This document shows positions 24,395 through 33,926 of a stretch of DNA of 64,000 nucleotides, one piece after another; positions within the stretch are counted from its first letter, which is position 1, and each line of letters begins with the position of its first letter. The notes under the pieces were generated by a model. The model was not told where the DNA came from. It searched no databases and saw only the letters and a program-made list of their open reading frames with translations. The position numbers and the translations under genes are program-made. The DNA comes from Cytophagaceae bacterium (GTDB lineage: Bacteria; Bacteroidota; Bacteroidia; Cytophagales; Spirosomataceae): NCBI GenBank assembly GCA_016722655.1, contig JADKIR010000005.1:744001-808000 (forward strand), read 5' to 3'.

Positions 24395-27300
24395 TTACTT
24401 ACCTTTTATGGTCTTAATAATTTGATTTCCAACTTCTGTCCTGATATTCAAAGAGCCAATTTTGTTATTGTCCCGAGTCGGATAAACCCTGTTTGATAAA
24501 AATACATAAGTGAGGTCATATTGTGGATCAACCCAATAAAATGTTCCGGTAAAACCAGAATGACCATAGCTTTTAGCCGAGGCCATTTGGGGTCCATTAG
24601 AGATTTTCTTATTAAAATCGAGCTTATCAAATGCGATTCCTCGACGGTTACCTTCATAAGGAAACTGATATTCGGTGAAATTATCAACAATTTCAGGTTT
24701 AATAAATTGTTTTCCTCCAAAATACCCTTTTTGAAGATATAATTGCAACAATTTGCTCAAATCATTGGCATTTCCAAACAATCCGGCATGGCCCGAAACT
24801 CCACCAATCATGCCAGCGGCTTCATCGTGCACATACCCGTGAACCAGCGTTTTTCTATACAAAATGTCTTTTTCTGTAGGTACAATTCTATCTAAACCAA
24901 ATTGTTTTTTGGGATTATAAGACAAAGAATATGCACCGATAGCCCTGTAGGTTTCTTTCAAATAAGTCTCCATGTCTTTTCCGGTTATGGTCGGAATGAT
25001 AAAAGGATAAGTCATATAGTGCAAATCGCTGTAAACATATCCCTGAGCAGGATTTACAGGAGACTCTTTAATTTGCTTCATGATTTCCTGAACATAGTTT
25101 TTATTCATAAACATCGAATCGGTGATTTCAATGGCATATTCATCCGATTTTATATTTGAAAAAATTCCCGGTTTCCATGCGATACTTTCTGCACTTACAG
25201 CTTTGTTCCAAATGTTCTTATTGGTTTTGAGCGTATGGGCGTATTCAATGGTGTATTTTGGAGCTTTTTTAAGCAATTTTTGGAAGAAATTCTGTTTTTT
25301 ATAAGTTTTCAAAAAATCGTTCTCCAGCTCGGGATGAAGTTCAACGGCTTTTTGCAAAGTAGCAATACTATCGACACAATTAACCCAAAACGGTATGAAT
25401 GCTTTCAAGCCTGCCCGATGGGTGAGCATATCTTTGAAAGTGAGGTTTTCCTTATTTGAACCTTTAAACTCCGGATAATAATCAGCAAAAGTTTTATCGA
25501 TATCAAATTTCCCTTCACTGGCCATTTGCATGATGGCTAACCCGGCAGTGGTGGTTTTAGTTACACTGGCAAAATCATAAATATCATCGGGTCTGACAGT
25601 ACCTTTTGGAATAGTTCCGTTTGATTTGAGTTGTTTTTGTGCCGTAAGGTTATTCGGATTGTCCATCACGTCTGATTGATTTCCTTTCTCAAAGTCAGGC
25701 TTTGCCCTTAAAACTTTCTCATTTTGGTCGGCTTGCTCAAAAGTATGAAATCCGACTGCCTTTTGGTAAATTACCCTTCCGTTTTTAGCCACATGCATCA
25801 CAGCTCCCGGATAAGCTTTTTCTTTTAAACCCAAATTAAGAACCGAGTCAATTCTGCGGTTAAAAATCTTACTGTCAAGACCTGCCATTTCAGGAATTCC
25901 ATAGGAAAGTCGCCCAATATTGGAGACATTCATGCCATCATTGAGTTTATATTTTTCATTGATACTTGCAGGTAATCTTCCGGATATGTCAATTCCTCCA
26001 AAAACAGCCATTGCCGCAGCCTCTTCTGTATATTTTGAAAGTTGACCTGTCAAAATCAGGCCATCAAATGCATCAATATTTTCATATTTATCAAGTGCAT
26101 AAATATTTCCGAACACCACTAAAATAGCATCTTCCCTTTTGGAAATCTCATTTATAATAGCCTGATTGACAGAATTTACCCCATACTTGGCACCCGGTCT
26201 GATATTACTAAGATGCAAACCTACGATCAGATTGCCGGCGTTTTTGATAGTCTCAAGGTCAGAAATAAGCCTGGTGGAATCAACTTTTGATGAATTAATA
26301 TTTAAGGTAGAAATCTGGGTATAATTAGCCGCCATTTTCTGAAAATCAGTCATATTATCACTGTCAATGGAAACCACTAAGGTGTTCTTTGTCAAATCTT
26401 TAACCGGTATTATTTCGTTTTTGTTGGAAATAGCAATAAGCGTTTTTTCAGCCATCACTCTATTCAAAAAGTCAGATTCTATAGTATTTAAATCTTCAAT
26501 AAGGCCTTCTAATTTTATGGGTTCATAATGATCCAGCCCCACCCATGATTTAGCTTTCAGAATTTTTTTCACCCGCTGATCCAAAATTTCAATGGGCAAT
26601 TTTTTGGAATCTATTGCAGCCTTGATTGCATCTACTGCCAATGGAACGTCTTCAAAAGTCTCCAGAATATCGTTTCCCGCCAATATTGCTTTTACCAAAG
26701 CTTCGCCATTGGGAAAATATTTTACAGCACCCTGCATATCCATGGCATCGGTAAAGGTGAGCCCTTCAAAACCCAGCTCCTTTCTGAGTAAGTCAGATAC
26801 AATATTTGTTGAAAACGTTGAGGCCAGATTTGGGGTATTATCTAATGAAGGAATACTCAGGTGAGCGGTCATCACTCCAGACAATCCATTATTTATCAGA
26901 TATTTAAATGGAAATAGTTCATTTTCAGAAAGGTGCTTTTTATCATGCGAAATCACCGGCAAATCATAATGTGAATCCACTCCGGTATCACCGTGACCCG
27001 GAAAATGCTTGGCAGTAGTGATGAGCTTCTGACTTTGCATACCCATCATATAAGCCAACGCTTTGTTACTAACGGCCATTTTATCTTCTCCAAACGACCT
27101 GAAGTTAATCACAGGATTTTTGGGGTTGTTGTTGATATCGACAACCGGGGCATAATTTACATGAATACCAATTCTTTTTGATTGTCTGGCCACTTCCTGA
27201 CCCATTCGATAAATCAAATCTTCGCCGCCCGGCATTGCTCCAAGGGCCATTTGATATGGAAAACGCACCGTACTATCTAGTCGCATGGCCATGCCCCATT

Positions 27301-27640
27301 CCATATCCACCCCGATGAGCATGGGAACTTTAGAAACGGCCTGCAGCTGATTCACGATTCCTGCCTGCACACTGGGCTGTCCACCAAAAAATACTAATCC
27401 TCCGATTTTATATTTTTCTACCCACATTTTCAGCTTCTCGGGGGTGTATCCTTTAAAACCCACATTGCCACGTGGCATCAGCAGCTGCCCGATTTTTTCC
27501 TCTAAAGTCAAAGTATTAAAAACCGAATCGACCCATTTTTGATTATAATCAGTCAGAAATTCAGGTTTTTTTTGACCAAAAATGAAAATGGATTGAAAAC
27601 TTAGTAAAAAAGAAAAAATATACTTGAAGCTTTTGTTCAT
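24395..27640 (-). CDS. GH3 beta-N-acetylglucosaminidase fused to a class C beta-lactamase-like domain
   Basis: This 1081-residue exported protein joins two enzymes. After a signal peptide (1-22), residues about 30-370 are a NagZ-type GH3 barrel with the catalytic His/Asp loop KHFPGHGDTGVDSHYDLP (near 209) and the nucleophile region FTDAMDMQGAVK. An alpha/beta domain follows (about 390-580). The C-terminal half (about 595-1080) is a serine beta-lactamase/transpeptidase domain with SVTK near residue 690, YSD at the usual YxN site and HSG near the KTG position. Family knowledge suggests it trims cell-wall muropeptides. A TAAATTTG box sits 22 nt upstream. Confidence 0.9.
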   Translation of the reverse strand: MNKSFKYIFSFLLSFQSIFIFGQKKPEFLTDYNQKWVDSVFNTLTLEEKIGQLLMPRGNVGFKGYTPEKLKMWVEKYKIGGLVFFGGQPSVQAGIVNQLQAVSKVPMLIGVDMEWGMAMRLDSTVRFPYQMALGAMPGGEDLIYRMGQEVARQSKRIGIHVNYAPVVDINNNPKNPVINFRSFGEDKMAVSNKALAYMMGMQSQKLITTAKHFPGHGDTGVDSHYDLPVISHDKKHLSENELFPFKYLINNGLSGVMTAHLSIPSLDNTPNLASTFSTNIVSDLLRKELGFEGLTFTDAMDMQGAVKYFPNGEALVKAILAGNDILETFEDVPLAVDAIKAAIDSKKLPIEILDQRVKKILKAKSWVGLDHYEPIKLEGLIEDLNTIESDFLNRVMAEKTLIAISNKNEIIPVKDLTKNTLVVSIDSDNMTDFQKMAANYTQISTLNINSSKVDSTRLISDLETIKNAGNLIVGLHLSNIRPGAKYGVNSVNQAIINEISKREDAILVVFGNIYALDKYENIDAFDGLILTGQLSKYTEEAAAMAVFGGIDISGRLPASINEKYKLNDGMNVSNIGRLSYGIPEMAGLDSKIFNRRIDSVLNLGLKEKAYPGAVMHVAKNGRVIYQKAVGFHTFEQADQNEKVLRAKPDFEKGNQSDVMDNPNNLTAQKQLKSNGTIPKGTVRPDDIYDFASVTKTTTAGLAIMQMASEGKFDIDKTFADYYPEFKGSNKENLTFKDMLTHRAGLKAFIPFWVNCVDSIATLQKAVELHPELENDFLKTYKKQNFFQKLLKKAPKYTIEYAHTLKTNKNIWNKAVSAESIAWKPGIFSNIKSDEYAIEITDSMFMNKNYVQEIMKQIKESPVNPAQGYVYSDLHYMTYPFIIPTITGKDMETYLKETYRAIGAYSLSYNPKKQFGLDRIVPTEKDILYRKTLVHGYVHDEAAGMIGGVSGHAGLFGNANDLSKLLQLYLQKGYFGGKQFIKPEIVDNFTEYQFPYEGNRRGIAFDKLDFNKKISNGPQMASAKSYGHSGFTGTFYWVDPQYDLTYVFLSNRVYPTRDNNKIGSLNIRTEVGNQIIKTIKGK

Positions 27641-27725
27641 TATGATGAAGGGTTAATATTTCAAATTTAAAGAAATTGAAAATGAAAATACTCAATTATT
27701 TGTAAAAAGAGTAAGTCAATAATCT

Positions 27726-29939
27726 TTAAAATTGTTTCAGGTAACTAATTTTTGCAATGGCGTGATCTTCACGGGCTCTTTGATCTGGTCGCAAATCTGA
27801 TACAAATTCACGTTTATTAAGTACAAGATAAATGTAAGACAAGGGTTGGTATTCCCATGCGAGACGAAGGTTTACATTATTGGCATTTTGATCAATATTT
27901 CTCTGATAAAAACCAATTAACTGCAGTCTTGGATTAAGAGCCAGACGACTTTCCAGAGTCCATAAATCAACATTTTTTGAGGTCTTTTCTTCTCCTACTT
28001 CAATGAATTTGTTTCTGTTAAACCGCACATTGAGAGCTACATGAGGCAAAGGAGCAAAGTTTAGCCTGAAATCTGATGTCTGCAGTTTGCCATCGAAATA
28101 CTTACCGTAATCGCCGTTCCAGACAAAGCTTAGTTTTTTTGAGCCGTCTGTACTATAATAAAAAGTATGGCGGTTGTAACTATATTTACCAGCAGCTATT
28201 GCTACACCTAGCGGTGAGAATCCAGTGGTAAGATTTTGGTAGAATGGGGTAAAAATATGTCCGAAAAATCCTCCATTTTGTAACATGAACCATAATGGAC
28301 TAATCCCCACATTACTTTCTGTCAACTTAAGTGTACTTGCCTGATGATAAACTTCTACCAATAAACTTGGCTCATACGATCGCAACAGTTTTTTGAAAGG
28401 AATCCAGTTTCCACGATTATACCAAAAAATACCCGGTGTGGTACCAATCACATCGTTTCTTGATACAAAACCCATCTCAGGATTGTAGTTTTTGGTAACG
28501 ATGGTATGTGTTGACCATATTTTCCACTGATTATTGGTAAAAAAATACTGTGCCGCACCCGCTACACCTGACATATTAAGTTTGGTATCCTTCGAGCCCG
28601 ATAACATCCAGTTTAATGAGTGGGTTTCAGTAAGTCTGAAAAAACCATCTATCGTACCTATCAAATTGGTATTGAGTAAGTTATTTTTTGCCGTAAAAAT
28701 TCCCCCTACCCGATTTTGCTTCCCGAAATTCCTCGAATACCGTGCTACTCCAAAAATAGTGGATGGCATTTTTTCATTGTCCCTTTGCTTAATCAGCATC
28801 CCGCCGAAATTGTTTTTGAGTGAACGATGGACAAATCTCCCACCGACATCAATCGGTATTGGATTTCCTGTGGCATCAAGTCCAATTGTACGACTGAAAA
28901 ATGGCTGTATCCGCATCGAGCCACCCGACATATCACTTGCCTGAGCCACACTTACGCCAAATAAGGATGAATTTTCGAGAAAAAACTGTCGTCTTTCAGG
29001 GAAAAACACGGAAAATCGGGTAACATTATTTACCTGCCTGTCAGCATCGGCTTGTGCGAAATCAGTGTTTGCCGTTAAATCTAAAACCGAATTTGGGGTA
29101 ATAGCCCATTTTAATTCTCCCCCAAACTTAAGTCCATAATCTTCAGGTTTTTTATTTTTTACATTTTCATAAAAATCAAAAGAACTTAATACATAGGGTT
29201 GAATTCTGATATTGGTAGATGGCGGTGGAGGTTTAAGACCTGTAAGTTGACCCGCATAATCCATTCTCAAAACGGAGTATGACCTGGGATAGAGCGACAT
29301 GGCATAATTTTCAAATGTCATTCTTCTCATGCGATTGATATTAAAACCCCAGGTTTGAGTTGAATCTATTGACTTTGAGTATCTTAAGGTTTTCCAGGGA
29401 ATGGCGTATTCAGCGTACCATCCGGAGTCAGTTCTGGAAGTTCTGATTTTCCAAAGACCATCCCAATCCAAATCTATGTAGCTGTCGTCAAAAGCCAGAA
29501 AGTCTCGCTGAACGCCATAAGGATTGGTAGTAAATACCATAGCATTTCTGTGGTCTTTGAAGCCGTCAAACGCCAGGCCAAGAAAATCTGAAGTGCGGGG
29601 GTTGAAATCTCGTTTGAAGTCAATTACTCTTATGGATTTTTTTCCAAGAGAATCTTTATTAAATATTCCGAAATACAAAAAATGTTTATTATACAAAACC
29701 CTGGCTTCGGTGAGGTGGTCAGGTATTTTGCCCTGATGAGGATCTATTTCCCGAAAATCAGAAAAGGGAGAGGCATTTTTCCAAAAATGTTCATCCAATT
29801 TTCCATCAATTTTGATATGACCGGATATTTCAGTGGCCTGAATTTTTACTTTTTCAACCGAAGGTTTGAAAACTTCTGCATCCTGGGCAAAAACTACATG
29901 AGATACCAATAGAAAGGGTATCCAAAAACGATGAAGCAT
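27726..29939 (-). CDS. DUF5916 / CBM9-like outer-membrane protein
   Basis: A 737-residue protein with a signal peptide (1-18). The N-terminal domain (about 35-235) is CBM9-like, with GKLDEHFWKNA and NPYGVQRD, and carries the sugar-binding Trp pattern of family 9 modules. The remaining 500 residues alternate short strands and turns (PFFSRTIGLD, then GGFFGHIFTPFYQN), as in an outer-membrane barrel of the DUF5916 family. A role in oligosaccharide binding or uptake is plausible. A TATTTTTG box lies upstream (minus strand, 29967-29974). Function is unproven in the family. Confidence 0.85.
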   Translation of the reverse strand: MLHRFWIPFLLVSHVVFAQDAEVFKPSVEKVKIQATEISGHIKIDGKLDEHFWKNASPFSDFREIDPHQGKIPDHLTEARVLYNKHFLYFGIFNKDSLGKKSIRVIDFKRDFNPRTSDFLGLAFDGFKDHRNAMVFTTNPYGVQRDFLAFDDSYIDLDWDGLWKIRTSRTDSGWYAEYAIPWKTLRYSKSIDSTQTWGFNINRMRRMTFENYAMSLYPRSYSVLRMDYAGQLTGLKPPPPSTNIRIQPYVLSSFDFYENVKNKKPEDYGLKFGGELKWAITPNSVLDLTANTDFAQADADRQVNNVTRFSVFFPERRQFFLENSSLFGVSVAQASDMSGGSMRIQPFFSRTIGLDATGNPIPIDVGGRFVHRSLKNNFGGMLIKQRDNEKMPSTIFGVARYSRNFGKQNRVGGIFTAKNNLLNTNLIGTIDGFFRLTETHSLNWMLSGSKDTKLNMSGVAGAAQYFFTNNQWKIWSTHTIVTKNYNPEMGFVSRNDVIGTTPGIFWYNRGNWIPFKKLLRSYEPSLLVEVYHQASTLKLTESNVGISPLWFMLQNGGFFGHIFTPFYQNLTTGFSPLGVAIAAGKYSYNRHTFYYSTDGSKKLSFVWNGDYGKYFDGKLQTSDFRLNFAPLPHVALNVRFNRNKFIEVGEEKTSKNVDLWTLESRLALNPRLQLIGFYQRNIDQNANNVNLRLAWEYQPLSYIYLVLNKREFVSDLRPDQRAREDHAIAKISYLKQF

Positions 29940-29987
29940 TTAAAAGTATTTAATAGGGTTTAACTACAAAAATAGGAAAAATAGGAT

Positions 29988-30374
29988 TCAGACGGTAATT
30001 TCCAATCTATTATTTTCCGGGTCCAAAACTACACTTTCATAAAATCCATCGCCGGTGGTCCGCGGCTGACCAATTACTGAAAATCCTTCCTGTTCTAACA
30101 AAATAGTAAGTTCATCTACTTTTGCTTTACTTCCAACACTTATTGCCAAATGCGTCAAGCCTAGCATTTCTTCTTTTCCGGGTGAATCTTTTACACTTAA
30201 TTTGGTCATAATTTCCAAAGCACAGCCATCTTCAAGTGAAAGAAAATAAGACTCAAAACCTTTGGTGACATTTATATATTTTTCATTGGATTTTGCACCA
30301 AAATATTTCTCATAAAACATTCTCATTTTCTCAAGGTCTAAGCAATAGATTGCTATATGGGTAATTTTTGGCAT
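29988..30374 (-). CDS. VOC (glyoxalase/bleomycin-resistance) family protein
   Basis: The 128-residue protein has two beta-alpha-beta-beta-beta units of the vicinal-oxygen-chelate fold. Putative metal ligands are His6 in THIAIYC, the His in GLTHLAISVG and the Glu in ENNRLEI. With these it resembles glyoxalase I-like or dioxygenase-type members. The substrate is not predictable. Its start is 75 bp from the divergent gamma-glutamyltransferase-like gene. Confidence 0.85.
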   Translation of the reverse strand: MPKITHIAIYCLDLEKMRMFYEKYFGAKSNEKYINVTKGFESYFLSLEDGCALEIMTKLSVKDSPGKEEMLGLTHLAISVGSKAKVDELTILLEQEGFSVIGQPRTTGDGFYESVVLDPENNRLEITV

Positions 30375-30449
30375 TTGATACTTTTTTTTGTTAAAAATAG
30401 AAATTTATAGTTATTTTCATCCCAAACTATTTTAGAAAACTATCAAAAG

Positions 30450-32297
30450 ATGAAAAAATACCTCTTCCTATTTTTTGCAATTTCAAACCTTGTCACGGCA
30501 CAGTCATTCAATAATTTTCCTGTCCAAACCCAAAAACCGCCCCTGCATGGTAAGCATTGGATGGGCATTACAGGAAAGCCACTAGCCGCTGCTGCCGGTT
30601 CAATGATTTTTTCAAAAGGAGGTAATGCCGTAGATGCTTCATGTGCCATGCTTGCGGCCACATGTACTATGTGGGATGTACTTAGCTGGGGAGGTGAAAC
30701 GCAGGCATTGATTTATAATCCAAAAAGTAAAAAAGTAATTGCTATCAATGCCCTTGGAGTGGCTCCAACTGGGGCTACCGCAGATTTTTATAAAAGTAAA
30801 GGCTACCAATACCCACCGGAATATGGTCCGCTGGCAGCGGTTACCCCCGGCACAGCAGGTGGTTTGATGACGATTTTAGCAGAATATGGTACTTTGAGCC
30901 TTAAAGAAGTTTTGGCTCCGGCAATGCAAATGGCTGAAGGATACCCGATTGAGGCTCAAACGGCCAATTCCATCGAAAGAGGAAAAGACCAGATCAAGCA
31001 ATGGCCTTATTCTAAAAAAGTATTTTTACCTCATTTGGGAGAAAAAAGAGAAGCCCCTGAAGCCGGTGAGATATTTGTTCAAAAAGACCTTTGGAATACT
31101 TTAAATAAACTGGTTCAGACAGAACAGGAAGGACTAAAAAAAGGAAAAAGCCGGAAAGAAGCCATTTACGCTGCTTATGATCGATTTTACAAAGGTGACA
31201 TTGCCGAAGAAATCGCCAGAGGAACACAGGAACAGGGTGGCTTGATCACCAAACAAGATCTGGCCAACTGGAAAGTTTTCATTGAAGAGCCATTAAGTAC
31301 CAATTATAAAGGTATTGATGTGTATAAACTGCAGCAATGGACCCAGGGGCCGGCGTTTTTGCAAACACTCAATATGCTCGAAAACTTTGATTTGAAAGGC
31401 ATGGGCTACAATTCTACAAAATATGTTCATACACTTTACCAAACTATGAATCTGGCCTTTGCTGACCGTGATTTTTACTATGGAGACCCATATTTTCCAC
31501 CGTCAGAACCTATAAAAGGCTTACTTTCAAAAGAATATGCCAAAGAGAGAATCAAACTTATCAATTGGGAGAAAAACGATCCCAAAGCTGCACCCGGCGA
31601 CCCCTACCCTTTTGAAAACAAAACCAATCCTTTCCTGGATTTACTAAATGATTGGCAAAAACTCGGAAAAATAAATACCCAAGGCAATCCTGATAAGTTT
31701 CTGGAAGAGTTTACCCCAGGTACTACCTCAGTGGTGGCCACTGATGAAGAAGGCTGGGTGTGCTCATTTACCCCTAGCGGTGGCTGGGTACCGGCATGTA
31801 TTGCCGGAAACACGGGAGTAGGCCTCAGCCAAAGGATGCAATCTTTTGTTTTGGATGCTAAAGAAAATCCATTTAATGTGGTAGAACCCGGCAAAAGGCC
31901 AAGGGTTACCCTTACTCCCAGTCTGGCTATGAAAGACGGTAAGCCATTTTTGGCATTTGCAAAACAAGCCGGCGACGAACAAGATCAGTTGTTGTTGCAA
32001 TTTTTCCTGAATGTGGTTGAGTTTGGAATGACTGTTCAGGAAGCCACTGAAGCAGCCAGTTTCAAAACTTATCAAATGTTTTCATCTTTCGGAAAGCATG
32101 AGAAAAAACCCGGTGCCCTAACGCTAAACACCCAAATGCCGGAATGGACTGTCAATAACCTGAAAAACATGGGCTATAAAATTGATTTTCAATCTCGTAC
32201 CAGTGGCCCAATCAATGCCATTTACTTTGATTGGAAGCATAATAGTTTTTGGGGTGGCAGCAGTAATCATGGGGAAGATTACGGGATTGGGTGGTAA
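30450..32297 (+). CDS. Gamma-glutamyltransferase-family hydrolase (HpxW-like subfamily)
   Basis: A 615-residue Ntn-hydrolase precursor with a signal peptide (1-18). The N-terminal part shows GGNAVDASCAMLAAT and TPGTAGGLM, typical of the family. The candidate nucleophile is the second Thr of PGTTSVVATDEEGWV, where autocleavage would create the small subunit. The SSMSP donor-binding motif of true GGT is replaced by RVTLTPSL, followed by AGDEQDQ. That pattern is found in the oxamate-amidohydrolase-like subfamily rather than in glutathione-cleaving GGT. The substrate is therefore uncertain. It is periplasmic and transcribed alone. Confidence 0.85.
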   Translation: MKKYLFLFFAISNLVTAQSFNNFPVQTQKPPLHGKHWMGITGKPLAAAAGSMIFSKGGNAVDASCAMLAATCTMWDVLSWGGETQALIYNPKSKKVIAINALGVAPTGATADFYKSKGYQYPPEYGPLAAVTPGTAGGLMTILAEYGTLSLKEVLAPAMQMAEGYPIEAQTANSIERGKDQIKQWPYSKKVFLPHLGEKREAPEAGEIFVQKDLWNTLNKLVQTEQEGLKKGKSRKEAIYAAYDRFYKGDIAEEIARGTQEQGGLITKQDLANWKVFIEEPLSTNYKGIDVYKLQQWTQGPAFLQTLNMLENFDLKGMGYNSTKYVHTLYQTMNLAFADRDFYYGDPYFPPSEPIKGLLSKEYAKERIKLINWEKNDPKAAPGDPYPFENKTNPFLDLLNDWQKLGKINTQGNPDKFLEEFTPGTTSVVATDEEGWVCSFTPSGGWVPACIAGNTGVGLSQRMQSFVLDAKENPFNVVEPGKRPRVTLTPSLAMKDGKPFLAFAKQAGDEQDQLLLQFFLNVVEFGMTVQEATEAASFKTYQMFSSFGKHEKKPGALTLNTQMPEWTVNNLKNMGYKIDFQSRTSGPINAIYFDWKHNSFWGGSSNHGEDYGIGW

Positions 32298-32309
32298 ATC
32301 CTGAATTAT

Positions 32310-33005
32310 TTAGTTTTTAATGCTGGAAATTCCCCCATCCACGTGAAAAATCTGTCCGGTAATCCAGGAAGACTTATCTGAAAGAAGAAAAGCAACCATT
32401 TCAGCTATGTCGGTGGGTTGGCCTATTCTTTTCATCGGGTGGCGTGCATCATTAGCCTGAATTTTTTCTGGTGTATTCAAAATATTTCCAGCCAAAGGAG
32501 TATTGGTTAAAGAAGGGGCAATGGCATTAATTCTGATTTGCGGTGCAAATTCGGCAGCCAGTGCCTTTACAAGACCTTCAATTGCTCCTTTTGAGCTACT
32601 TACCAAAGAATGGAATGGAAAACCCTGTTGAACTGCCACGGTTGAGAAAACAACTACTGATGATTGAGTGGCCATTTTTAGTCTGGGTAAAATTGCTTTA
32701 AAAATTTTGATAAAACCCAAAACCTGAAAGTTGTAGTCATTTATAAAATCTTCCGGGCTTATTCTCGAAAATGGTTTAAGGTTTATACTTCCCGGGCAAT
32801 AAACCAGGCCATGAACAATTTCAGGAAGCGAGGCCCAATCATAGTCTGTATCCAAAACATTCAGATAAAAATATTTCACTCCGCTGACCTCAGGATTTTT
32901 CTTAAAATAGCTGGCAAAAACCTGATGATTTCCCGACGATAAAATTTCAGAGGTCGCTTTCCCAATTCCCGAACTTCCTCCAATTATCAAATAATTATTA
33001 TGCAT
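32310..33005 (-). CDS. SDR-family protein lacking the catalytic tyrosine
   Basis: This 231-residue protein is a short-chain dehydrogenase by fold, with the NAD(P)-binding GGSSGIGKAT, the APSLTNTPLAG segment and the C-terminal GQIFHVDGG. The usual YxxxK motif is altered: the Lys in SSSKGAIEG is kept, but the residue four positions before it is Val. The preceding active-site serine region reads FSTVAV. It may be a non-catalytic member or use another residue. The DNA frame across this region is clean. It faces the YceI gene across 280 bp of DNA. Confidence 0.85.
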   Translation of the reverse strand: MHNNYLIIGGSSGIGKATSEILSSGNHQVFASYFKKNPEVSGVKYFYLNVLDTDYDWASLPEIVHGLVYCPGSINLKPFSRISPEDFINDYNFQVLGFIKIFKAILPRLKMATQSSVVVFSTVAVQQGFPFHSLVSSSKGAIEGLVKALAAEFAPQIRINAIAPSLTNTPLAGNILNTPEKIQANDARHPMKRIGQPTDIAEMVAFLLSDKSSWITGQIFHVDGGISSIKN

Positions 33006-33126
33006 TTACTTTTTTTTCAAATAACTATACTAATAATTGAATTGTTTGGAACTTAATACATTATAACTACCTACATTTATATTTTTTGTATAATAATGTA
33101 AATACATAAGATATTAATACTAAGTA

Positions 33127-33168
33127 TTTTTAAGTGACACAAATAACTGTTATTCATACACTTAAAAA
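33127..33168. repeat. 10-bp inverted repeat in the SDR/YceI intergenic region
   Basis: TTTTTAAGTG (33127-33136) and CACTTAAAAA (33159-33168) are perfect inverted copies 22 nt apart. Possibly an operator; it is adjacent to the TGTGA dyad. Confidence 0.45.
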
Positions 33169-33174
33169 TGATTT

Positions 33175-33190
33175 TGTGACTATCGTCACA
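33175..33190. promoter_or_regulatory. CRP/FNR-type dyad TGTGA-N6-TCACA
   Basis: The sequence TGTGACTATCGTCACA is a perfect palindrome of half-sites with a 4-nt centre, identical in form to the E. coli CRP consensus. It lies about 85 bp before the likely start of transcription of the YceI gene. Bacteroidota encode CRP/FNR-family regulators; which one binds here is unknown. Confidence 0.5.
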
Positions 33191-33285
33191 CAACTAAATG
33201 AGAAACATCTATTAAAACACAAAGTCTTGTCATTTCCCATTTTTTTTATCATACCATATTTGTGCATCAAAATCATATATTAAAA

Positions 33286-33867
33286 ATGAAACTTAAACTT
33301 ATTACGTTAGTGCTATTGTCTTCCTTTGTCTTAGGAAATGTAGCCTTCGCCCAAACCAAGCTCAGTGCCAAATCGGCAAAAATTTCTTTAAGTGGAAATT
33401 CAACAATGCATAAATGGTCTTCAAATGTTACCAAGGTAGCTTTTAGCGGAGATTTTGGTCTTAATGATGGTAATCTTACAAAAATAAATTCAGCAGTCGT
33501 TAAAATAGAAACCAAGTCGATCAAAAGTCACAATGACTCAGACTTGATGGATGAAAGGACTCACAAAACTTTGAAAGCTGAACAATTTCCTAACATCAGC
33601 TATGAATATACAAATACCCTTTCTTCTGACCTTAATGGAAAAGAAGGAACTATTAAAGTAAATGGGAAGCTTACCATCGCCGGAGTAACTAAACCAACTG
33701 ACCTTGTTTTGAAAGTTACGACTTTGGCCAACGGAGACATTCAGGTTAAAGGTAGCGAAGTAATCCTGATGACCAATTTCGGTATCAAACCTCCTTCATT
33801 TGTGGCTGGAACCCTCAAAGTAGAAGATAAAGTTAACATCGCATTCGATGTTGTTCTAAAAAAGTAA
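33286..33867 (+). CDS. YceI-family periplasmic protein
   Basis: The 193-residue protein starts at ATG 33286; a GTG at 33262 in frame would only extend the signal peptide. Residues 1-23 form a signal peptide. The mature part is a single YceI lipocalin-like barrel with the family blocks HKWSSNVT, SHNDSDLMDERTHKTLKAEQFPNISYEYT and GKLTIAGVTKP. YceI proteins bind isoprenoid-type lipids in the periplasm. It heads a trio with an outer-membrane barrel gene and a second YceI-like gene. A CATATTTG box lies 24 nt upstream. Confidence 0.92.
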   Translation: MKLKLITLVLLSSFVLGNVAFAQTKLSAKSAKISLSGNSTMHKWSSNVTKVAFSGDFGLNDGNLTKINSAVVKIETKSIKSHNDSDLMDERTHKTLKAEQFPNISYEYTNTLSSDLNGKEGTIKVNGKLTIAGVTKPTDLVLKVTTLANGDIQVKGSEVILMTNFGIKPPSFVAGTLKVEDKVNIAFDVVLKK

Positions 33868-33926
33868 TTTAATCAAAATCATATATTTAATTAATCAGTA
33901 ACCAATAATTTTTAAATTATACTATT

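Noticed and set aside
28534..28944. 136-codon plus-strand frame inside the DUF5916 gene
   Set aside because: Long only because the opposite strand lacks stops; the encoded sequence has no domain pattern and the DUF5916 frame is continuous.
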